Source: CAJBVW01 sp964457335 (GTDB taxonomy: Bacteria; Myxococcota_A; UBA796; SXON01). Taken from it: DNA of 64,000 bases. The first letter of the stretch is position 1, and every line of letters begins with the position of its first letter. The translations under genes were made by a program, and so were the position numbers. The notes under the pieces were generated by a model. The model saw only the letters and a program-made list of their open reading frames with translations. It ran no database searches and was not told where the DNA came from. This document shows positions 1-8,135 of the stretch, in pieces. The stretch is from contig CAYWGD010000009.1 in assembly GCA_964457335.1 (NCBI GenBank), positions 45,730 to 109,729 on the forward strand, written 5' to 3'.

Positions 1-576
1 GTGGGCGCGGACGCGAACCGCGGCATCTCCGGCGGCACGGGACCCGCGGACTGGGTGCGGGCCGCGGCGTACGCCGGGTTCGACTACATGACCGGCGTGA
101 CCGGGCTCGCCTACCTGAGCATGCCGCTCTCGGCGCGGCCGGCTGGCTGGACGGACACGTACATCCGGAACGTGAGCTGGCACGACCCGGCGCCCGTGGA
201 GCTGTCGAAGCGCGTACACCCGATGCGGCTCTGGAGCGCCCTGGACTTCGCGGACGACGTGCCCGGGCGCCTCTGGGTGGTGGCGGGGGGGCTGGGGGTG
301 CTCTCGAGCCTCGGTGAGGGCGAGTACGCCTGCGGCGCGGCCTGCCCGCTCGACGCGAGCGACGTCGAGGCGTTCGAGGCCGACCTCGACGAGGCCCTCG
401 CCGCGCGCGACCCGGACCGCCTCGCGGTCGTCCAGGTCCACATTCCCCTCCGCCTCTATACCCAGGCCAACCGCCTCCTCCTGGGGGACACGCTCGAAGC
501 GATCGACCGGCGCGTCCAGGCGGGGGAGCTGCGCTGGGCGACGACGCGCGACGTGTGGGCGGAAGTGGTCGACTAG
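1..576 (+). CDS. Partial CDS, possible polysaccharide-deacetylase-like protein (C-terminal part)
   Basis: The frame is open from the first base and ends at a TAG, so this is the 3' part of a longer gene; the GTG at position 1 need not be the start. The 191 visible residues form a compact soluble domain. Phrases such as GGTGPADWVRAAAYAGFDYM and the final LEAIDRRVQAGELRWATTRDVWAEVV are loosely reminiscent of the C-terminal part of polysaccharide deacetylase-like (NodB-fold) proteins, where a line about changing garb or duration is followed by a helix. No catalytic His or Asp motif is visible because the N-terminus is outside the window, so the function is a weak guess. It converges on the next gene with 27 bp between stop codons. 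Confidence 0.5.
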   Translation: MGADANRGISGGTGPADWVRAAAYAGFDYMTGVTGLAYLSMPLSARPAGWTDTYIRNVSWHDPAPVELSKRVHPMRLWSALDFADDVPGRLWVVAGGLGVLSSLGEGEYACGAACPLDASDVEAFEADLDEALAARDPDRLAVVQVHIPLRLYTQANRLLLGDTLEAIDRRVQAGELRWATTRDVWAEVVD

Positions 577-603
577 CCGGGGGCTTCCGCCGTCGGGACG
601 GCC

Positions 604-2520
604 CTACCGCACGCACCGGGACCGCTTGTCGAGCGTCACGATGTCGTAGCTCCGCGCGCTCCCGTCCCCGAAGTGGGCGGACCAGCTCGTGTCCGTCCAG
701 TACCAGGCGTCCGCGTCCGCCCCGAACGCCGACGGGTCGACCGCGGGCGACCAGCGCCCGTCGAAGATCGACAGGAGCTCCGGAAACGCCGGGAGGCGCC
801 AGTCGTCGAAGCCTCCCGCCGACAGCGCCGCGCAGCGGGCGCTCGCGGTGCCCTGGTCGGTGTCGATCGCGGGCGGATCGCGCTCCCAGCCCAGGCCGGT
901 GAGGGTGTCGGCGACCACGTCGTCGGCCACCTCGTAGCGGCCGGCGAGGTCGCGGGGCTCCGGGGCGCGCACGCAGCGGACGGCGCCGGGCGTGGAGGGG
1001 TAGCCGTTCACCGGGAGGCCGACCTCGGTGCCCACGCGGTCGTACCAGCCCTCGAGCGCGCCCGGCGAGCGCGTCCAGAACCAGGGGCCGGTCGAGTCCG
1101 TGGCGTTGTCCCGCCCGGCGATGAACGCCACGTCGTCGAACACGTCGGCCGCGGCGTAATCGATCAGCGAGAGCAGCTCGTGGCGCGTGGGCAGGCGCCA
1201 GTCGGCGCGGCCGTCGAGCTCCAGGGCGTCGCAGTACGCGGCGGCCTCCTCGTAGGGGTGCACGCCGTCGGGGGCCGTGCGTTGCCAGACGAGCCCGTTG
1301 ACCCGGTTGGTGACCACCTCGTCGCGCACCACGAGGCGGGGCGCGGTGACCGGCCAGGCCCAGGCCTCGCAGGCGTCGTCGACGCAGGTGTCGACGGGCT
1401 CGGCGAGCTCCGGCGCCCGCGGGAGCACGGTCGGGGTGGGATCCGCCTTCGTCCAGCACCGCGCCTCGCCGTCCACGCGGACGACACAGGCCGTCGTCTC
1501 CTCGACCGAGAGGCGGATCGCCTGGTCGACCCCGCTCACCTCGGCCACGCCCGCCCCTTCCCCCCAGCACGCGGCCGTGCCGTCGCGTCGCAGCGCGCAC
1601 GTGTACGCGTCCCCCGCGTCGAGGTCGACGGCGTCCTCCAAAGCGAGGATCGCGCCGGTCTCGCCCGGGCTCCAGAGCCCGCTGCCGTCGTCGCCCCAGC
1701 AGGCCACGCCGCCGTCGGCGCGCAGCGCGCAGGCGTGGCTCCACCCGGCCGCCACGGCGACCGCGTCGTCTACGCCGTGGACCGTCACCGGCGCCGCGGA
1801 GGGGGTCGTGGTGCCGTCTCCGAGCTGGCCGGCGGCGTTGCCGCCCCAGCAGCGGGCCGTGCCGTCGGAGAGCGCCACGCACGTCACGTCCAGTCCGGCG
1901 CTGACGCTGACCGCGGCGGGGAGCGCCGACACGGGCACCACCGATCCCTCCGGCCACCCCGCCTGGTCGCCCACGGCGAGGGCTCCCGGGTCGCCCCAGC
2001 ACGCCACACCCCCGTCGCCGCCGAGCGCGCAGGTGTGCTGCGCCCCGGCGCTGACCGCGACGGCGTCGACCACGCCGGGAACGTCCACGGGCACCAGCGC
2101 CTCGTCGCCGGGCTCGACGGCGCCGCCGAGCGCGAGGTGGTCGCCGAGCCCCCAGCACGCGACAGCGCCGTCCTCCCGAACCGCGCAGGTGTGCCCCGAC
2201 GACGCGGCTCCGACGACCACGTCGTCCAGGCCGACCACGCGCGAGGGGAGCAGCGCGGGGCCGACCGTGCCGTCTCCCGCGCGCGCGCCCACGCACGCCA
2301 GGATCCCGGTCGGCTCGACGCGGCAGCGGCGGTCGGGCGACCCGACCACGATCTCGCCCACGTCGGCGTCCTCGACGGGCACGGTGTCGGTGTCGGTGTC
2401 GGCGCGCGGGTCGGTGTCGGTGGTGGGCTCCGTGGTCCCGGCGGGTGGGCCCTGGCACGCGGCGAGCACGAGCAAGCTCGCGATCGCGGGAAACGGGGGG
2501 CGGGTGGGGAGGAGGGGCAT
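604..2520 (-). CDS. RCC1-repeat / DUF1566 surface lipoprotein
   Basis: The 638-aa product has a lipoprotein signal with lipobox LVLAAC (Cys22), then a short Thr/Asp linker (about residues 30-50). Residues 55-360 hold about six RCC1-like repeats of the pattern HTCA...DGxVxCWG, each about 50 residues, which should build a beta-propeller. Two DUF1566 (Lcl C-terminal) domains follow at about 385-510 and 520-638, recognised by the paired phrases ADWRLPTRHELLSLID and DDWRLPAFPELLSIFD together with GLVWQR / GLGWER. This architecture is common in Myxococcota and related bacteria, where the proteins are predicted to be exposed on the cell surface; ligands are unknown. It stands alone, convergent with the upstream partial gene. 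The ATG at 2520 is the only start that gives a complete signal peptide. Confidence 0.88.
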   Translation of the reverse strand: MPLLPTRPPFPAIASLLVLAACQGPPAGTTEPTTDTDPRADTDTDTVPVEDADVGEIVVGSPDRRCRVEPTGILACVGARAGDGTVGPALLPSRVVGLDDVVVGAASSGHTCAVREDGAVACWGLGDHLALGGAVEPGDEALVPVDVPGVVDAVAVSAGAQHTCALGGDGGVACWGDPGALAVGDQAGWPEGSVVPVSALPAAVSVSAGLDVTCVALSDGTARCWGGNAAGQLGDGTTTPSAAPVTVHGVDDAVAVAAGWSHACALRADGGVACWGDDGSGLWSPGETGAILALEDAVDLDAGDAYTCALRRDGTAACWGEGAGVAEVSGVDQAIRLSVEETTACVVRVDGEARCWTKADPTPTVLPRAPELAEPVDTCVDDACEAWAWPVTAPRLVVRDEVVTNRVNGLVWQRTAPDGVHPYEEAAAYCDALELDGRADWRLPTRHELLSLIDYAAADVFDDVAFIAGRDNATDSTGPWFWTRSPGALEGWYDRVGTEVGLPVNGYPSTPGAVRCVRAPEPRDLAGRYEVADDVVADTLTGLGWERDPPAIDTDQGTASARCAALSAGGFDDWRLPAFPELLSIFDGRWSPAVDPSAFGADADAWYWTDTSWSAHFGDGSARSYDIVTLDKRSRCVR

Positions 2521-2595
2521 CGGGCGCTCCGTGGTGGGCCCACCGTGCCGCGGTCGCTCCCCTGCCCTCCGCTTACTCGGACTTAATCGGCGGGC

Positions 2596-3033
2596 TCAGA
2601 CCCCCTCCTCCTCCTTGCGCAGCTCGCGTGTCTCCAGCGCGACGAGGCTCGCGATCTGCTGGGAGAACAGCTCGAGCAGGTCGTCCATCGCCACGAGCCC
2701 CTGCAGCGCACCCTGGCCGTCGACAACGGGGAGGCGGCGCACGCCGAGCACACGCATGCGCTCCAGCGTGCGCTCGATGGGCTCGGACTCGGGCGAGGTG
2801 GAGACGGGCGACGACATCACCGTCGAGACCGGCACGCCGCGCGGGTCCATCCCGGCGGCGAGCGCGCGCACCGCGAGGTCCCGATCGGTGACGAGGCCGA
2901 CGGGGCGCCGATCACCGTCGAGCACCACGAGGCAGCCCACGTGATGGTCGCGCATCCGCCGGGCCACCTGGAGCACCGTCTCCGCCGGCGTGCAGAACAC
3001 GACACGCCGATTGCAGAACTCTCCTGCCGTCAT
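2596..3033 (-). CDS. Two-CBS-domain protein
   Basis: A 145-aa cytoplasmic protein made almost only of two CBS motifs (about residues 8-62 and 70-128). Typical features are the HHVGCLVVLDGDRRPVGLVTDRDLA strand-helix pattern in the first motif and VRRLPVVDGQGALQGLVAMDDLL in the second. Stand-alone CBS pairs (Bateman modules) bind adenosyl ligands such as AMP, ATP or SAM and act as energy or redox sensors; which ligand applies here cannot be read from the sequence. The start ATG lies 47 bp from the start of the divergent thioesterase gene, so the two genes share a short divergent control region. The C-terminus is an acidic, Lys/Glu-rich tail. Confidence 0.9.
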   Translation of the reverse strand: MTAGEFCNRRVVFCTPAETVLQVARRMRDHHVGCLVVLDGDRRPVGLVTDRDLAVRALAAGMDPRGVPVSTVMSSPVSTSPESEPIERTLERMRVLGVRRLPVVDGQGALQGLVAMDDLLELFSQQIASLVALETRELRKEEEGV

Positions 3034-3080
3034 GCGACCTTCCTACCGACTGGTAAGCACCACGAGGATAGGGGCTCCCG

Positions 3081-3545
3081 ATGGACGGTCCCAGCCTGCA
3101 AGAGCGCTTCGCACCGACCAATGCGTGCTTCGGATGCGGCCCCGCCAACCCGAAGGGGCTGCGGATCCGCAGCTTCCCGGTCGGCGGCGAGCTCGTCGCC
3201 GAGTGGACCCCCGAGCCGCACCACTCCGCCTTCCAGGGCGTACTGAACGGCGGCATCGTCGGGGCGCTGCTCGACTGCCACTCGAACTGGGCCGCGGTCT
3301 GGGAGTTCATGCAGCGCGACGAGCTCACCGAGCCGCCCGCGTGCGTCACGGCCGAGTACACCGTGCGCATGCGCCGTCCCACGCCCACCGACGGCCCGCT
3401 CCGGGTGCGCGCGCACGTCGTGAAGGTGGACGGCGATCGCGCCGAGGTCGAGGGCAGCATCGAGGCCGGCGGGAAGGTGTGCGCGACGAGCCACGGGGTG
3501 TTCGTCCGGGTCGGGCCGGGGCACCCGGCCTACGCGCGGTGGTGA
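3081..3545 (+). CDS. PaaI-type hotdog-fold acyl-CoA thioesterase
   Basis: A 154-aa cytoplasmic protein of the hotdog fold. The N-terminus has the CFGCGPANPKGL signature of the PaaI-like subfamily, followed by FQGVLNGGIVGALLDCHSNWA, where the GG and the acidic residue of the central hotdog helix are conserved. Family members hydrolyse acyl-CoA thioesters; the substrate cannot be predicted. The length matches single-hotdog enzymes, which work as dimers or tetramers. The stop codon overlaps the start of the next gene (TGATG at 3543-3547), so the thioesterase and the downstream metallopeptidase are probably cotranscribed and translationally coupled. Confidence 0.88.
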   Translation: MDGPSLQERFAPTNACFGCGPANPKGLRIRSFPVGGELVAEWTPEPHHSAFQGVLNGGIVGALLDCHSNWAAVWEFMQRDELTEPPACVTAEYTVRMRRPTPTDGPLRVRAHVVKVDGDRAEVEGSIEAGGKVCATSHGVFVRVGPGHPAYARW

Positions 3546-4423
3546 TGCTGCTCGCCCTGCTGCTCGCGCTGCCCGCCGCCTTCGCCCAGCCGAAGCTCCT
3601 CGACGTCGAAGCCCTCCGGGCGCTGGAGCTCGACACCGTGCGGGCCGGGGTCCCCGCGTCCTACTCGCGGGGCTTCCGCCGGCACGCCCGGGAGGTCGGC
3701 GACGACGCGGGCGACGCGCTCGCGTTCTACGCCGACGCGCTCGGCCTCCAGCGCAGCATCCGGGTCGCCGTGCTGGACGCCGCGGACTGGAGCCGCGTCT
3801 CGCCGCTCCCCTACGGGCTCCCGTTCGTGACCGAGGGGGTGGCCGTGCTCCCTGCGGCCGGCGGGATCCTCGCCGACGACTTCGCGGCGCTGCCCATCGA
3901 CGCGGCGCGGCGGGCGCGCCTGGAGGGCGCAGCCGGCTCCCTGGACGCGGCCATCGCGCGGTTCGTGGACGTCATCGCCTACCACGAGATCGGCCACGAG
4001 CTCGTCGACGCCCACGGCCTCTCGCTCCCCACGCGCTGGCTCGAGGAGTTCGTCTCGTCCTACTTCGCGTATGCGTTCCTCCGCGCGCGCCACCCGGAGC
4101 ACGCGGTGGTGTTCGACGAGCTTTCCCAGGCGAAGGTGGACGCTCACCAGCCGACCCATCGGAGCCTCGCCGAGTTCGAGGAGCTCTACGTCGGCGTGGG
4201 GCCGTCGGACTACGCCTGGTACCAGTGCCGGTTCCAGCGGCAGGTGCAGGTCGTCTACGAGGCCCGCGGCATGGCCTTCCTCACCGACCTCCGCGCCGCG
4301 TTCCCGAGGGGCGCGGCGCCGGCGTCGGCGGAGGAGGTCCTGACCCGCCTCGATGCGGCCGCGCCCGGCCTGGGCGCCTGGGTGGAGGCCTTCCCGGTTG
4401 CGCGGGCCGCCACGCCCGAGTAG
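3545..4423 (+). CDS. Secreted HEIGH-motif (gluzincin-like) metallopeptidase-like protein
   Basis: A 292-aa product starting at the ATG that overlaps the thioesterase stop; a longer open frame upstream is only the antisense/other-frame shadow of that gene. The first 14 residues (MLLALLLALPAAFA) form a short signal peptide. The zinc motif HEIGH is at residues 147-151, followed about 15 residues later by RWLEEFVSSYFAY, which resembles the gluzincin W-L-x-E-x-F-A-x-Y-F helix that supplies the third zinc ligand. This is therefore a predicted periplasmic or secreted zinc peptidase, but no named family is certain and substrates are unknown. It ends 58 bp before the convergent lipoprotein gene, with a strong hairpin between them. 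Confidence 0.75.
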   Translation: MLLALLLALPAAFAQPKLLDVEALRALELDTVRAGVPASYSRGFRRHAREVGDDAGDALAFYADALGLQRSIRVAVLDAADWSRVSPLPYGLPFVTEGVAVLPAAGGILADDFAALPIDAARRARLEGAAGSLDAAIARFVDVIAYHEIGHELVDAHGLSLPTRWLEEFVSSYFAYAFLRARHPEHAVVFDELSQAKVDAHQPTHRSLAEFEELYVGVGPSDYAWYQCRFQRQVQVVYEARGMAFLTDLRAAFPRGAAPASAEEVLTRLDAAAPGLGAWVEAFPVARAATPE

Positions 4424-4448
4424 CGGCGCTCCGCACGACCGGTGAGCC

Positions 4449-4471
4449 GGGGGGGCGCCCACGGCCCCCCC
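4449..4471. terminator. Likely bidirectional hairpin terminator
   Basis: Between two convergent stop codons there is a perfect 8-bp inverted repeat, GGGGGGGC (4449-4456) and GCCCCCCC (4464-4471), with a 7-nt loop. There is no T-run on either strand, so intrinsic termination is plausible but not proven. The same G-run/C-run hairpin type recurs at 12746-12776 and 56256-56273. Confidence 0.45.
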
Positions 4472-4481
4472 CCTCGCACGA

Positions 4482-6725
4482 TCACCGCACGACGATGATC
4501 TCGCAGTTCGCGGTGCCGACGTTGCCGGCATCGTCCTCCGCCTCGACGGTCCACGTGATGTGGTCGCCGACGCCGCCCGAGTCCGCCACGCGGAGCGTGC
4601 CGCCCTCGAAGGAGACCTCGCACCCGTCGTCGAGCTTGCTGACGCGCTTGCCGGCCGGGTTGAACATGAAGCAGTCGTAGCCGGTGATCTCGGCGGCCAC
4701 GCTCGCGTCGCACACGTCCGACGCGGTCGCCGCGTAGGCGGCATCGTCCCCGGCGTCGCGCGGCCGGATCGTCGCGGGCGCGTTGCACGCGATGGTGGGC
4801 GGCGTGGTGTCGACGACGGACACGCTCGTCGTGTCCTCGTCGAGCTGCGCGAACGTGTCGAGGACCCGCAGGACGAAGGTCTGGGAGCCACCGACCCCGA
4901 GCGCCTGGGTGGTGCCCAGGTCGCTGCTGATCTCGGCCCCGGTGCGGGTGCCGAGGCGCCAGCTCGCGAGGGCGAGGTTCCCGTCGGGGTCGCTGCTGCC
5001 GCGCCCGTCGAGCGCGAAGGTCGCGCCGGCCGTCGACGTGCACTCGACCGTCTGGTCCGCGCCCGCCACGGCGATCGGTGGCTGGTTCACGAGGTCGCCG
5101 AGCAGCGCGACGCCGACGGTCATCTCCGCGTCGTCGTCCGACGGCAGGTCGCACGCGCCGCCCACGCCGGCGCAGTCGTCGTCCGAGCTGCACACGATCG
5201 TCTCGTCCTCGACGCACACGCCGTCGTCCCCCACGCCCACGGCGAGGGTGCCGGTCATGTCGCAGGTCCGGGCCGTCCAGCCCACCCCGACCTCGAGGAC
5301 GTCCGAGTTCGACGTGCTGACCGCGAGGCCGTCGCTCCCGCGCCGCCCCGTGCCGGTGCCGTCCACCGTGTCCGGCTCGAAGCTCGCGAGCTCGGCGTCG
5401 AGGAGCGTGGTCTCGTTCGCGGCCCCCGCCGCGCCGAGGTTCCCGAAGGTCGGGTCGCGCGCGAACCGCACCGAGAAGGTGATGGGCTCCATGTCCAGGA
5501 CGAAGGAGGAGTGCACGAAGCAGTCGTCGCCCGGGCAGGGCCCGCCGAGGATCTCCACGTTGCCCGCGGTCGACGGGTCCTGCTCCGGCTCCCGGTCGCC
5601 GACCGTGATCTCGGACGTGCCCTCCACCTCGCAGGTGCTGCGCTGCCCCATCGCGTGGAACGCGAGCGAGCTGCCGGAGCCGACGCACACCGGCGGGTCG
5701 CTGCCCGCGTGCGTGGCGGCCGCGTAGAGCGACTTGCACGTGGCCAGCGAGTTCCCGCGCTCCAGGCACGCGACGAACTCGACCGGATCGTACTCGTTGC
5801 AGGTCGGCGCGTCGACCGCGTTCGGCTCGCAGGGCGCCTCGCACGACTGGCTCTGGAAGCTGTCCGGGATCTCGGCGCCGTTGGGGTCCTTCCGGTCCAC
5901 GACCGTGCAGGTCACGTCGGACGGCAGGCCGCACGCATCGTTGAGCCCGCTGAGGGTCGTCTCGAGCGTGTCGCACGTCGCCTGCGGCGAGACCAGGAAC
6001 CCGTTCGCGTCGCGGTCCAGGTTCGTCGCGCAGGTCGGGATCTCGGCCGCCAGCTGCGTGTCGTACGTCACCACGAGCTCGGGCGCGTCGTTGTCGTCGC
6101 CGTCGAAGGACTCCGCGGTGCGGTGCCCGGGGCCGGCGCTGAAGATCAGGACGACCGGGCTCGCCGAGCTCCAACCCGGCAGGTCGACCAGCTCCTGCAG
6201 GAGCGGCGCGAGCTCGGGCGTTCGTTGCGCCGAGCCGGAGCTGCCCGAGGACCAGGATCCGATGGTCCAGTGGACCGGGACGGCGGAGACCGGCGTGCGC
6301 CCCGTGATGTCGTCGGCGGTGCTCGTGAAGGTCGGGGCGTTCGCGTCGACCTGGGCCCGGATGTCCACGTCCGTGGTGCCGCTGTCCGACTCGTCGGCGG
6401 TGAACTGGACCCGGGCGCTCTGGATCACCGCGCCCGGCGGCAGGCCGAGGACGTCGAAGCGCAGGCCGACGTGCTTCTCGGCGAGATCGAGGTCCGTGCT
6501 CGTCAGATCCATGACGCTGCCGACCTGCTCGGCGTCGTCGGAGCTCGCCTTGATGCGCACCGTCTGACTTCCCGACTCGTCGAACCGGCAGTCACACGCG
6601 ACGGTGTTGGCCTCGATCGGGCCGACCGCCGTGCCCGCGGGGGCGGAGAACCCACAGCCACCCGCCAGGACGAAGAGCGGGGACATCCCCGCCACGATCG
6701 CCCCCCGCCCGATTCCCAACCTCAT
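4482..6725 (-). CDS. Large lipoprotein with DNRLRE-like and PKD/HYR-like domains
   Basis: The chosen start at 6725 gives 747 aa with a signal peptide ending in FVLAGGC (lipobox Cys) and a clear ribosome binding site (AGGGGGAAAG directly before ATG). A longer upstream frame is arginine-rich and not protein-like. Residues about 40-230 look like a DNRLRE-type jelly-roll carbohydrate-binding module (AKHVGLRFDVLGLPPGAVIQ, SARVQFTADE, then a C-terminal APELVVTYD strand). The middle is cysteine-rich with no recognised fold. Residues about 545-640 form a PKD-like domain (NQPPIAVAGADQTVECTS), followed by a HYR-like domain (DTTPPTIACNAPATIRP to the end). Such proteins are exported, probably surface adhesins or polysaccharide binders. 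No neighbours suggest a pathway. Confidence 0.82.
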   Translation of the reverse strand: MRLGIGRGAIVAGMSPLFVLAGGCGFSAPAGTAVGPIEANTVACDCRFDESGSQTVRIKASSDDAEQVGSVMDLTSTDLDLAEKHVGLRFDVLGLPPGAVIQSARVQFTADESDSGTTDVDIRAQVDANAPTFTSTADDITGRTPVSAVPVHWTIGSWSSGSSGSAQRTPELAPLLQELVDLPGWSSASPVVLIFSAGPGHRTAESFDGDDNDAPELVVTYDTQLAAEIPTCATNLDRDANGFLVSPQATCDTLETTLSGLNDACGLPSDVTCTVVDRKDPNGAEIPDSFQSQSCEAPCEPNAVDAPTCNEYDPVEFVACLERGNSLATCKSLYAAATHAGSDPPVCVGSGSSLAFHAMGQRSTCEVEGTSEITVGDREPEQDPSTAGNVEILGGPCPGDDCFVHSSFVLDMEPITFSVRFARDPTFGNLGAAGAANETTLLDAELASFEPDTVDGTGTGRRGSDGLAVSTSNSDVLEVGVGWTARTCDMTGTLAVGVGDDGVCVEDETIVCSSDDDCAGVGGACDLPSDDDAEMTVGVALLGDLVNQPPIAVAGADQTVECTSTAGATFALDGRGSSDPDGNLALASWRLGTRTGAEISSDLGTTQALGVGGSQTFVLRVLDTFAQLDEDTTSVSVVDTTPPTIACNAPATIRPRDAGDDAAYAATASDVCDASVAAEITGYDCFMFNPAGKRVSKLDDGCEVSFEGGTLRVADSGGVGDHITWTVEAEDDAGNVGTANCEIIVVR

Positions 6726-6952
6726 CTTTCCCCCTGACTGGCAACCTAGGTCTCCACCGTTGAACCTACGGAAAGGCAGGGTGCGAAGTACCCGTGGAAA
6801 GCCCGGACCGGGCTTGTCGTCCCCCCGGGCTGGGCTACGCGTGGCGGTTGGAGGGCCGGACGCCCCCAACCTTCGCGCGTGACACACAAATCTGCCACGG
6901 CGCGCGGCGCGGCGGATTACGGGCCGAACACGCCGCACGGAGGGCGCGTCCG

Positions 6953-8017
6953 ATGAAGCGATCGACGTACCGCGGCGCTCTCCTCCTCCTGCCCCTCCTC
7001 GCCGCCTGCGAAGGCGAGGGGCCGCCGGAGGATGCCGTGTCCCCGTCCGACCCGCCGGCCACCGCCCACTGGATGGCGGACGTGTTCGCCGACCGACCGG
7101 ACGCCCAGGTCGGCAGGGTTCTCCTGCCGGGCGCGTTCAACTCGACCTCGTACGCCTGCGACGCCGCCAACGGCATCTCCCCGGACGCGCCCGAGGTCGT
7201 GCGGGCCCTCTGGGGCTCCGAGGACGCCCCGGCCGACGAGGCGAACCGCGAGCGGGTCGTCGGCTGGGCGAAGACCCAGGACCGCCCCGTCGGGCAGCAG
7301 CTCGAAGAGGGCATCCGCTTCATCGAGCTGAACGTCACGCTGAAGGACGGCGTGGTCACGACCTGGCACAGCGTCTACGGGGTCCCCCTGGGCGACGTGC
7401 TCGACGAGGTCGTGGCCTTCGCCGTGGCCTGGCCCGACGAGGTGGTGGTGCTCACCTTCGGCGTCAGCCTCGACAGCGGGGACTGGCCGCTCCTGGCGGA
7501 CGCGCTCACCGCGCCCCGCGCCGACGGCGTCTCGCTCTGCGATCGGATCTACGACGGGGCGGAGGACGCCGCGCTCGCGTCGCTCTCCGACATCCGCGCA
7601 CGGGGCCGGAACCTGATCTGGGCACCCGACGGCGACCTGCGCACCTTCCTGGAGAGCCGCGGCGACTGCGTCCTGTCGCGCGGCACGACCGATCGGATCT
7701 GGTCGCTCACCGTGGCGCCCGCGGGTGTCGAGGAGGCGCTCGAGGCGTCCGTCGACACGCGCGATCCGCAGCACCTGCTGCTCAACGACTTCGTCTTCTC
7801 GCTCGACGGCGCGGCCTCGGTCCTCGAGCAGGCGACCTACATCTCGACCTACCCGGGCCTCCGGGAGGCCAGCCAGGCCCTCGGGTTCGCGGGGGACTTC
7901 CCGGGTCGGCTGATCGAGACCTACGACGCGGGCGGGAACATGAACGTGCTCGCCGGCGCGTTCTACGAGGACACGACCCTGGTCGAGGCGGCCATCGCGG
8001 CGAACCGGGCGCGGTAG
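6953..8017 (+). CDS. PI-PLC X-domain-like lipoprotein with altered active site
   Basis: The start at 6953 has ACGGAGGG 8 bases upstream and opens a lipoprotein signal with LLAAC (Cys19); 354 aa in total. The body resembles bacterial phosphatidylinositol phospholipase C-like TIM barrels: LPGAFNS (59-64) matches the canonical LPGTHDS loop, GIRFIELNV (120-128) matches the G-x-R-x-x-D-x-R-V strand, and TTWHSVYG (136-143) matches the second histidine segment. The first catalytic histidine is replaced by Phe62, while the second, His139, is kept. Together with the E for D change this suggests a non-hydrolytic lipid-head-group binder or an enzyme of different chemistry. Divergent from the neighbouring DNRLRE/PKD lipoprotein with about 227 bp between starts. 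Confidence 0.8.
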   Translation: MKRSTYRGALLLLPLLAACEGEGPPEDAVSPSDPPATAHWMADVFADRPDAQVGRVLLPGAFNSTSYACDAANGISPDAPEVVRALWGSEDAPADEANRERVVGWAKTQDRPVGQQLEEGIRFIELNVTLKDGVVTTWHSVYGVPLGDVLDEVVAFAVAWPDEVVVLTFGVSLDSGDWPLLADALTAPRADGVSLCDRIYDGAEDAALASLSDIRARGRNLIWAPDGDLRTFLESRGDCVLSRGTTDRIWSLTVAPAGVEEALEASVDTRDPQHLLLNDFVFSLDGAASVLEQATYISTYPGLREASQALGFAGDFPGRLIETYDAGGNMNVLAGAFYEDTTLVEAAIAANRAR

Positions 8018-8135
8018 GGAGCGCCGCCCTCGGCCGGCCGATCGAGGTTCGGCTGGCCGATCTCGTGCTTGCACGCGGTGAGCTACGACTTGTGTCGAGG
8101 TCGTGGTCGACGTACCCTCGCGCGCGGAGGTGCCC

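Noticed and set aside
2990..3544. Long plus-strand frame upstream of the metallopeptidase, suggesting a 477-aa protein
   Set aside because: The first 185 residues are Arg/Ala-rich and are the +1 shadow of the thioesterase gene; a proper signal peptide begins at the ATG 3545.
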